From: Halopiger goleimassiliensis
Lineage (GTDB): Archaea; Halobacteriota; Halobacteria; Halobacteriales; Natrialbaceae
Assembly (NCBI RefSeq): GCF_000455345.1
Contig: NZ_HG315691.1
Location: 318,696-382,695 of the forward strand
Length of the DNA stretch: 64,000 nucleotides
Direction of reading: 5' to 3'
Shown piece by piece: positions 1 through 7,030 of this stretch. The notes beneath the pieces are model-generated. The model made no database searches and was not told the origin of the DNA. It saw only the letters and a program-made list of their open reading frames with translations. A program made the position numbers and the translations under genes. Every line of letters starts with the position of its first letter. Position 1 is the first letter of the stretch.

Positions 1-2410
1 GCGTGAGGTCCTCCCTGAAGACGACCTCGCCGTCGCTGCTGACGAGCACCCGGACCGTTACCGTCTTCGGCAAGGTGTTCTCCACGACGACGGTCCCCTC
101 GCCGCCCAGCAACGTCCGGACGTTTCGCTTGACGGCACGTAGCCCTGCCTGGACCCGCGCGACGTAGGGCTGTAGCTGCTCGGGTACCTGGACCGAGTCG
201 GGAAGCCGGATCGCGTCCACCCGGCGCGCGACGAGGATCCCCGCCGCAGCCAGGAGGACCAGCAGGCCGACGACCAGGAGCCACGGTTGCTCGACCAGCG
301 ACAGCGACGGGAGGAGGCCGTCGTCCGCCCTCGCACCCGGGGTTGCCACCGTGTGGCTGACGGTATCGTCGCCGGTGTCGACGCCATAGATGAAGGTCCC
401 CTCCTCGTCCGGCTCGGGGAACGTCGTCGAGACCGTCCGTTCCTCGTCCGGTGCCGGCGAGATCGTCTCCGTGCCGACGGGTTCGCCGTCGAAGGAGAAG
501 GTCACCTCGCGGGACTCCGTCGCCCCGCCCGCGTTGACGATCGACGCCGTGATCGTCAGCTCCTCGTCCTCGTCTACGATCCCGTCGATCGTCGCCTCCT
601 CGATCTCGAGGATGGACTCGTTCTCGCGGACGTCGATCGTGACGCGGTCCTGTCCACCCTCGGCGGTCGCCTCGAGCGTGATCGGCGAGGGGACCTCCTC
701 GCGCAGGTCGAACGCGACCTCCTGGGTGAACGTCTCGCCCGGGTTCAACGGTGCCGACTCGTTCAACACGGCGTCGGATTCGACCGCGAAGGGGATGTCG
801 ACCGCCGTCGAGACGGTGACCAGCCCCGGCGTCTCCCCGGCGTTCTCGATGCCGACGTCGGCCGTGATTTCGCCGCCTTTGGGCACCGGATCGGTGTACT
901 CCACGAACGCGACCTCGGCCCCGGAATCGAACTTGTGGTGGGCAGTTACCTGCGGCGTCTCGACGGTCGCGTAGGCGGCCGGCGGATCGCCCGTCTCGCG
1001 ATCGTGTTCGAACGTCACCGTCTCGGTTCCCGACCCGGGGACCCTGACCGTTCGGTTGTCCGACCGATTGCCGTCGATTCCGAGGATCGCGTCGAACTCG
1101 GTCCACCCCTCAGTGACGTTGCCGGTGTACTCGAATTCGGCCGTAACCAGGAACTCGTCCTCGAGGTCGCCGACGTCAGTCTCGACGATATCGACCTCGA
1201 CGTCCTCCTGGAACCGTTCGTGGGAGACGACCGGTACCGTCGCCGAGTCGTCGTCGGTTTTACTCGCGACGCGGACGTCGACCGCATCGGGGTCGTCGTC
1301 GGTCGTCTCGTAGGTCAGCGTCCTCGTCGTTTCGCTCCCCGGCCCGAGTTCGACGTTTCTCGTCTCCACCTCGTCGCCGTCGACGAACAGCGTGATCGGA
1401 TACACCTGACTCCCCGACGGATAGTCGCCGAACCGATCGATCCGAACGTCGACCTCGAGGTCGTCGCCCGCCATCGGCGTGTTCGTCCCCTCGATATCGA
1501 CGGCCGCGCCGGACGCGCCGATGTCGATCTTCTGCGAATCGGTGTTCCCGTCGATATCGACAACGACCATGTCGGCGTGGTAGTCCTTCCAGTCCGTCTC
1601 GTACTGTAGCGTCACCGTTTCGGACTCGTTCCCGGACAGCTCGAGGGAGGTCGTATCCGCGAGGTACGGTCTGTCGTTCCACCGTTCGGAACCGACGATC
1701 GTCAAACTGAGAACCTCGGAGTGATCCACCCAGCGGTCGTGGGTGACCTCGACCTCCACCTCGAGGGTCTCCCCCTCGTCGACGTCCGTCACGTCGACGA
1801 TCTCGGGGACGTAGTTGGTCTCGTCGTACCACGGATACTCGATCGGATTCCCGTCGACTTCGACCGGGTTCCCTCCGTCGACCGTCTCGACTCGCCGGTC
1901 GCCGTGGTCGAACTCGATCCAGTCGTGGATGACCCCGCGTTCGCCCATGATGGCGAGGTCGGTTCCTTCCTCCACGGTCCGGTCGGTCCGGACGACCGGC
2001 CGCTTCTCGACCTCGCCGTCGATCTCGACCTCGACCAGCGCCTTCGTCCCGTCCTCGGTCTGGAGGGCGTCGAGTTCGGTGTCCTCGTGTTCGTCGACGA
2101 CGAGGAAGCCATCGTCAGTAGACCCGTTAACGGTCACGTACGGGCGTGGCGGTAACTCACCAGCGATCTCGGCAGTGAGGACGTGGTCGTCCTCGTAGTG
2201 AACGACGACGTGTTCGTCGTCCGGTGGCTGTTCCGCCTGCGGTGTGTTCGGTCGGTCCTGGAGAAAGACCTCCGTGTCTATGGCTGTCGTCGCGTCCCCG
2301 GTCGCGCCGCTCGCGCCGCCGACGGCGATGCCGAGACAGACGACACCGAGGACGACTGCGAGCACGCTCGCTCGGGTGACTCGTCGTGTAGGGGGTGAAC
2401 GGGGGGTCAC
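1..2410 (-). CDS. Large exported beta-sandwich membrane protein, C-terminus cut by window edge
   Basis: I translated the minus strand by hand from a GTG at 2410 and found an open frame of about 803 codons running off the left edge. The first ~35 residues form a basic then hydrophobic export signal ending near Ala-Ser-Gly-Ala. The body is Asp/Glu/Thr-rich and made of repeated beta-sandwich stretches with 'GE(T)' and 'V.NAGG' patterns, like the CARDB/COG1361 families of archaeal surface proteins. A membrane segment lies near residues 703-725, followed by a basic then soluble cytoplasmic part of at least 75 residues. A TATA-like element at 2459-2466 fits a transcript starting near 2435. Longer in-frame upstream starts are possible. 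The gene lies downstream of SLG1 and its terminator, so it is probably transcribed on its own. Function unknown; an envelope or export-associated role is inferred. Confidence 0.8.
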   Translation of the reverse strand, partial: MTPRSPPTRRVTRASVLAVVLGVVCLGIAVGGASGATGDATTAIDTEVFLQDRPNTPQAEQPPDDEHVVVHYEDDHVLTAEIAGELPPRPYVTVNGSTDDGFLVVDEHEDTELDALQTEDGTKALVEVEIDGEVEKRPVVRTDRTVEEGTDLAIMGERGVIHDWIEFDHGDRRVETVDGGNPVEVDGNPIEYPWYDETNYVPEIVDVTDVDEGETLEVEVEVTHDRWVDHSEVLSLTIVGSERWNDRPYLADTTSLELSGNESETVTLQYETDWKDYHADMVVVDIDGNTDSQKIDIGASGAAVDIEGTNTPMAGDDLEVDVRIDRFGDYPSGSQVYPITLFVDGDEVETRNVELGPGSETTRTLTYETTDDDPDAVDVRVASKTDDDSATVPVVSHERFQEDVEVDIVETDVGDLEDEFLVTAEFEYTGNVTEGWTEFDAILGIDGNRSDNRTVRVPGSGTETVTFEHDRETGDPPAAYATVETPQVTAHHKFDSGAEVAFVEYTDPVPKGGEITADVGIENAGETPGLVTVSTAVDIPFAVESDAVLNESAPLNPGETFTQEVAFDLREEVPSPITLEATAEGGQDRVTIDVRENESILEIEEATIDGIVDEDEELTITASIVNAGGATESREVTFSFDGEPVGTETISPAPDEERTVSTTFPEPDEEGTFIYGVDTGDDTVSHTVATPGARADDGLLPSLSLVEQPWLLVVGLLVLLAAAGILVARRVDAIRLPDSVQVPEQLQPYVARVQAGLRAVKRNVRTLLGGEGTVVVENTLPKTVTVRVLVSSDGEVVFREDLT

Positions 2411-2550
2411 GTGTATCGAGGCTACCGGCTGCTCCTGTCGGGTATTCGCAACAGGGCGTAATATACTCTCTGGCAGAAGAGTGTCGTACTCGAGGACAGG
2501 TCCCGGACCGCCAGCGCTGGCGCTACGCGTCGCTGGTCGGTGTGACGGCC

Positions 2551-2592
2551 GAAAGAAAAGCGGAATGCGGCAAGGGCCGGACGGACGTCCGG
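2551..2592 (-). terminator. Terminator of SLG1
   Basis: Read on the minus strand just after the SLG1 stop there is a perfect stem CCGGAC-gtcc-GTCCGG (2577-2592), followed by a pyrimidine tract CTTTTCTTTC (2551-2560). The same layout follows SLG2, SLG3 and SLG5. Confidence 0.65.
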
Positions 2593-2607
2593 TCGTTCAG
2601 TGCGAGC

Positions 2608-5448
2608 TTACTCCTGCTGGCGCAGGGCGAGCATCGCGGCGGCGATCAGCGCGAAGACGGCGACCGCGAACCCGAAGCCGGGCACGCCGTCGTCGTCATC
2701 GTCATCGTCGTCTTCGTCCTCGTCACCGGGGTCTTCGCCGGGATCTTCACCGGGGTCCTCACCGGGGTCTTCGCCGGGGTCCTCACCGGGGTCCTCACCT
2801 TCCTCTTCGACGGTGAGTTCGCCGGATTCGGCCTTGTCGATTTCAGCCGACTCGTTCTTGGCAGTGACGCCCCACTCGTAGGTGCCGGCCTCGTCGGTGT
2901 CGAGGTCGTACTCGAAGGTCTCGACTTCCTCACCCTCGAGGGCGAACGACTGCGAGGCGAGTTCCTCGCCGCCGTAGGTCGCCGTGAACTCGAACTCGGG
3001 CGAGGTCTGATCGCCGACGTTCTCGACGTCGACCGAGAGCGTGGCGTCTTCACCGACCTCGACGCTGTCAGGTGCGGTCGCGTCGAGCGAGATTTCGTAC
3101 GGCTCGGGCTGGTCAGCCGCGTAGAGCTGGCCTTCGGTCTCGTCGCTGAGACCGAAGTGGGCCTCTTCAGCGGTCAGCGTCACGTTGAGACCAGCGGACT
3201 CTTCGCTGAAGTCGAAGGTGCCCGCGAAGGTGCCGTCTTCCTCGACGACTGCGTCGGCGTTGTCGAAGAAGTGACGGTCGGCCTCGGCGTAGACCGTCAG
3301 TTCGGTGCCGGGTGCGACGTTGGTCTCACCGACGACCTCTTCGGAACTCGAGTTCGCGAGGTTCGCGTTCTCGTCCTCGTCGAGCTCGAGTTCGGCTTCG
3401 ACGGCTTCGAACGTCGTCGAGGCGTTCTCGTCGTAGTCCGTGTCAACGATCGGGTGGTTCTGGTCGAGGGTGACGTTGAGGTAGTACTCCTCGTCTTCCT
3501 CGAGGAAGTCGTCCAGGTCGTCGTTGTTCAGCGCGAAGACCGCCTGGTCTTCCGTCTGGTTAGCGACGATCACGTCGACGTCGAAGTCGTCATCGCTCGA
3601 CCAGACCGTGGGCTCGAGGTTCGGGCCGGGGTTGACCTCTTCGATCGTCACGCTGAGGTTGTTGCCAGTGAGGTCGGTCTCGGAGTCACCCTCCTCGATC
3701 AGCGCGTGGATGTGCGGGCCTTCGAGGTTGGCGATGAGGTGGTCCATCGCGTTGTCCTCGAGCAGCGCAACCTCGTCCTCGTCGGTCACGACGGTCTCGT
3801 TGTTGTGGTAGTCGTCGCTGTTGGCGAGATCGTCGTTTCCGGGCGCGATCTGGGTGCTGAGCTGATCGTCGTCGAGTTCGTCACGTTCCTGCAGGTTGTA
3901 CTGCGCGCTGTCCTGTCGGTTCGTGAGGCTCGCGTTCTTCTCGTCGGACTCGTTATCGATACCGGTGCCGACGTTCAGCGTGTAACTGCCCGGCTCGAGC
4001 GGGGCGTTTTCGATAGAGGCAACTTCGAAGGTCTCGTGGAGTTCGTCGTCGTCGTCTGCGAGCGTGTACGCACCGTCGCCCGAGGCCGTCGTGTCGTGGA
4101 CGATCGTGACGTTACCGCTGTCGTCATCGTCCTCGACCTCGAGGATCGTCTGGTAGTTCTCTTCGTCCTCGTCACCGACCTGGACGTAGACCGAACCGTC
4201 GTAGTCTTCGATGTCCACGACGATTTCGGCCTCGTTACCGAGGTGTTCGTTGACGTTGTCCTCGAACTCGATGTCCTCGTCGGGTGCCTCGTTGACTTCG
4301 ATCTCGTCGGTCGAGTCCGTCACGTGGGATTCGAGGTGTTCGACTTCGACCCAGTAGGAGCCCTGGTCTTCGTCGTCGACGTCCCAGGCGAAGCTGGCGT
4401 TACCTTCGTTGTCCAGTTCGGTCGACTTCGTGTCAAGCTCCGCCTCGTCGTCGAGGTCCTCGTCCTCGTAGACGATGGCCTCGACCTCGCTACCGGAGAG
4501 GTCCTCGGTGGTCACGTCGACCTCGAGGTCCTGGTTCGCGGTGATGTTGTTGTCGACCGCGTCGGCGTCGAGGTCCAGGGCCTTGAGTTCGATGACGAAG
4601 TAGTTCCCGTTCTCGAACTCGATGACGTACTCCTCGCCGCCCTCGAGTTCGGAGGTGTCGTAGTTGGCCGCAACACCGGGCGTCGTACCGACGCTGTCGA
4701 CGTTGCTACCAGTTTCGTAGTCGTCGTCCTCGTCGAGTTCGTGGATTTCGATGACGCTCCGTTCTTCCTCGTCTTCGAGCGTCACGTACTCGCCGTTCCA
4801 GATTTCGACGGTGTTGTTGACGGCCTCATTGATCGAACTATATGCGTCCTCGTAGGTGATGACGGTATCCTCGACGTTCAGCGCCTCGAAGGAACCGCTG
4901 ACGGAGACGCCGTCGTGGTCAGCCTCGTGGCTGAAGGTCTCTCGACCGTCGTCGGCCTCCCAGCTGGAGCCATCCTTGACAGTGAAGTCGAGGACGACCT
5001 CACCGTCTTCGATGTCTTCTTCAGGATTTTCGGTGTCGTTAGTGATCTCAACCGTCAACTCACCCTCCTCGAGGTCACTGTCGACGACCTCGGCTGTGAG
5101 GCCATCAGGGGAGCCCGTTACCTCATTGAAGTCCAGATCGTCGAAGCCGATGAGGTCGTCGAAGTCCTCGTCGAGGGTAACGGTGATCTCCTCGTCCGAG
5201 ACGTTCTGCTCGATCGTCTCGAACTCGAGGGTGATTTCGTGGTCCTGTGCGTCGACATCGTCTATCGCTTGGAGTTCGTCACTATCTGCGATCGTCTGTC
5301 CGTCCGTCACGTCGAGGTCGTCGAGAGTGGCCTCCTGGGCCACTGCACTGCCCGCGAACGCCGCGGACATCGTGAAGACGGAGACGACCATAATCGCTGC
5401 CAGGAACACTGCGCGTCCCTTTTCGCGATACGAAGTGTCGTCGTTCAT
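2608..5448 (-). CDS. S-layer-type surface glycoprotein paralog 1 (SLG1), PGF-CTERM
   Basis: This 946-residue exported protein belongs to the halobacterial major cell-surface glycoprotein family, which forms or decorates the S-layer. I chose the ATG at 5448 because it places MNDDTSYREKGRAVFLAA, the haloarchaeal surface-glycoprotein signal, at the N-terminus; cleavage is likely after Ala37. The N-terminal domain (about 38-200) closely resembles that of SLG5. The core (about 300-830) carries many N-X-S/T sequons and blocks common to all paralogs, such as GNVTIVHDT and IEEVNPGPN. The tail has six GEDP repeats, a poly-Asp run and VPGFGFAVAVFALIAAAML, a PGF-CTERM signal for archaeosortase processing. 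The Thr-rich stalk usual in this family is absent. It has its own promoter-leader (5550-5597) and terminator. Confidence 0.93.
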   Translation of the reverse strand: MNDDTSYREKGRAVFLAAIMVVSVFTMSAAFAGSAVAQEATLDDLDVTDGQTIADSDELQAIDDVDAQDHEITLEFETIEQNVSDEEITVTLDEDFDDLIGFDDLDFNEVTGSPDGLTAEVVDSDLEEGELTVEITNDTENPEEDIEDGEVVLDFTVKDGSSWEADDGRETFSHEADHDGVSVSGSFEALNVEDTVITYEDAYSSINEAVNNTVEIWNGEYVTLEDEEERSVIEIHELDEDDDYETGSNVDSVGTTPGVAANYDTSELEGGEEYVIEFENGNYFVIELKALDLDADAVDNNITANQDLEVDVTTEDLSGSEVEAIVYEDEDLDDEAELDTKSTELDNEGNASFAWDVDDEDQGSYWVEVEHLESHVTDSTDEIEVNEAPDEDIEFEDNVNEHLGNEAEIVVDIEDYDGSVYVQVGDEDEENYQTILEVEDDDDSGNVTIVHDTTASGDGAYTLADDDDELHETFEVASIENAPLEPGSYTLNVGTGIDNESDEKNASLTNRQDSAQYNLQERDELDDDQLSTQIAPGNDDLANSDDYHNNETVVTDEDEVALLEDNAMDHLIANLEGPHIHALIEEGDSETDLTGNNLSVTIEEVNPGPNLEPTVWSSDDDFDVDVIVANQTEDQAVFALNNDDLDDFLEEDEEYYLNVTLDQNHPIVDTDYDENASTTFEAVEAELELDEDENANLANSSSEEVVGETNVAPGTELTVYAEADRHFFDNADAVVEEDGTFAGTFDFSEESAGLNVTLTAEEAHFGLSDETEGQLYAADQPEPYEISLDATAPDSVEVGEDATLSVDVENVGDQTSPEFEFTATYGGEELASQSFALEGEEVETFEYDLDTDEAGTYEWGVTAKNESAEIDKAESGELTVEEEGEDPGEDPGEDPGEDPGEDPGEDPGDEDEDDDDDDDDGVPGFGFAVAVFALIAAAMLALRQQE
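2719..2810 (-). repeat. 12-bp tandem repeat coding (Gly-Glu-Asp-Pro)n
   Basis: Six near-identical 12-bp units (GGTGAGGACCCC type on the minus strand) encode the GEDP stalk of SLG1. Copy-number change would stay in frame and only alter stalk length. Confidence 0.85.
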
Positions 5449-5549
5449 TGGTGTGTCGTATTGGGTTGTTAGGGGGATCGGTTGGCGCACGATGCTGGAG
5501 GCGACCGTCGGCACGTTCGCAACGGATCGTCGAGTGCCGACCTGGCCAC

Positions 5550-5597
5550 CCGGATAGGGGTATCCGAAGAGTCGTCAACGTCCAGGCATAAGTCTTG
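5550..5597 (-). promoter_or_regulatory. SLG1 promoter and conserved leader motif
   Basis: On the minus strand the TATA-like element AAGACTTATGCC (about 5587-5598) is followed after ~32 nt by TACCCCTATCCGG (5550-5562). That motif is centred about 108 nt before the SLG1 ATG. The flanks GGATA/TATCC can pair as a short hairpin. The spacing implies a transcript start at or next to the motif and a ~105-115 nt leader. The same pairing of elements precedes all five SLG genes. Confidence 0.7.
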
Positions 5598-5598
5598 T

Positions 5599-5926
5599 GG
5601 AATTATGTGTCTTCGAATTTTGAACTTAATACGTGCAGTAGAAGCAGTCACAGCGAGTATTTTCGGAAGCATACAGGTCGGGGCTCGCGCCCCGATAGCG
5701 TGCCCGACCCCGGCCGTCGACGGAGCCGTAACGCTGAACTGGGTTGCATACTAAGTGTGATTTGGGTACGCGCGCGCCTGTACCCGCTTGGCAGTTAGGG
5801 GGCCAAGCACGGTGCCGTCACGGGGCGAACGGCCACCCGGATAGTGAACCGTTCTCTTCCTGGGGCGGCCTTTCTACGGTAGTCGAAGCGGTAGCGACGC
5901 GAACCCGGAGTCACACAGCGGCGGCG
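5599..5926. other. Spacer between SLG1 promoter and companion gene A
   Basis: No convincing gene. The left part is AT-rich upstream sequence of SLG1 (poly-T/A stretches near 5620-5665). The rest is GC-rich with no strong repeat. No clear terminator for the companion gene was recognised. Confidence 0.5.
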
Positions 5927-6580
5927 TCAACGATCGGCCGGGTCCGCTCGAGCGTCACGTTTCTCGATCGCCGGTTCGCCGTCGACCGTGATCGCCTCGC
6001 AATCGAACGGCCCCGCGGCGTAGAAGTACTCGAGGACGTACCGCGGGTCGCCGCCGACCGCCTCGTGATCGCGGAGGTCGCCGGCGAGAATGCGCTCGTC
6101 GAAGGTCTCGTAGAGCGTGTCGACCGAAATTTCGGAGCCGATCCGTGCCGCCAATCCGCTATAGGTCGAGTACCGTCGGCTGGGGAACCCCTCGAAGTGT
6201 TCGCGGTCGATCACCCACTCGAGACCGTCACGCCGGCGTTCGTAGACGACGTGCTGGTATTTCCGGAGTTCGCGCTCGCCCAGAAAGTGGAGGATCCAGT
6301 CGTAGACGCTCCGCGGGAGCGACGACTGGAGGACGTCGGGGTTCGAGAAATCGATCGCCTCGAGTTGCTCGCGGTTCTCCTCGACGAACCGTCTGGCGGC
6401 CGCCCGCTCGTCGCCCTCGAGATAGTAGACGTCGTCGAACCGGCCCCGTGACTCCGTGGCGGCGTTCCCCGAGTGGGTGACGCGCAGTACGCGCACCTCG
6501 GCACGCTCGAGGGGGGCCAGCTGCGAGCGGTTGACGTTGGTCCGGGGCCGCTCCCGGAGTCGTTCGTACAGGGTCGTCAT
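5927..6580 (-). CDS. Companion gene A, ~217-residue uncharacterised haloarchaeal protein
   Basis: The product is a soluble 217-residue protein with no signal peptide or membrane segment. It is a clear paralog of the gene at 14051-14683: both contain GDERAAARRFVE, VYDWILHFLGER, VYERRRDGLEWVIDRE and a C-terminal GPFDCEAI.VDGE block. I do not recognise a named fold or catalytic motif. It lies between SLG2 and SLG1 with the same orientation. A TATA-like stretch at 6659-6668 on the minus strand suggests its own promoter with a ~55-nt leader. Repeated pairing with SLG genes hints at a role connected with surface-protein production, but nothing in the sequence shows it. Confidence 0.85.
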   Translation of the reverse strand: MTTLYERLRERPRTNVNRSQLAPLERAEVRVLRVTHSGNAATESRGRFDDVYYLEGDERAAARRFVEENREQLEAIDFSNPDVLQSSLPRSVYDWILHFLGERELRKYQHVVYERRRDGLEWVIDREHFEGFPSRRYSTYSGLAARIGSEISVDTLYETFDERILAGDLRDHEAVGGDPRYVLEYFYAAGPFDCEAITVDGEPAIEKRDARADPADR

Positions 6581-6974
6581 TGGAGGGCGGGGGCGGTCGG
6601 CGTCCCTCGGGGCTCGAGAGCGACGCCGAGTGGGGTTCGATCCCCCGATACGACAGCTGTATTAAAATTCCTTTCGTAACTATATTCTGATAGAACAACC
6701 CGTTACGTGTAGAAACGAGCGTTGCCGCCCGGAGGCCCGCCAAAACCCGATCGACGGGATGACGGAGCGGGCCGTCCTGGCGCGCGTTCTATCGGCGTGC
6801 AGCACCGTCTCGACTGAGAGCTAGCGGGCGTGTGCGGACGTTCGCGTGGCGTTCGAACCGATCGTCTCGAGCAGGCCCACGATCGACGACCAGGTATCGC
6901 GATCGAAACGCGCTACTCGCGTCAGTCGTCGAAATCACAGGAGGTATACACCCGTCGCTGTTCGGGTAGCGGCC
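6581..6974. other. Spacer between SLG2 terminator and companion gene A
   Basis: The region holds the probable promoter of companion gene A (AATTTTAATAC on the minus strand, 6659-6668) and GC-rich sequence otherwise. I see no gene. Confidence 0.5.
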
Positions 6975-7015
6975 GAAAGAAAAACGAAATGCGGCGAAGG
7001 CCGGATAAAATCCGG
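6975..7015 (-). terminator. Terminator of SLG2
   Basis: Minus-strand stem CCGGAT-TTT-ATCCGG (7001-7015) is followed by a T-rich tract (6975-6985), in the same arrangement as after SLG1. Confidence 0.6.
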
Positions 7016-7030
7016 TGATTCAGCGAGTGC

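Noticed and set aside
287-1609. Plus-strand frame of 440 codons near the left edge
   Set aside because: It mirrors the exported beta-sandwich gene read on the minus strand, which has a signal peptide, membrane span and uniform codon use.
2395-5472. Long plus-strand frame opposite SLG1 (1,025 codons)
   Set aside because: It is antisense to a clear surface glycoprotein. Its translation is Val/Asp/Arg/Leu-rich with no domains, the typical mirror of GC-rich halophile codons. Similar frames opposite SLG2 to SLG5 were rejected for the same reason.
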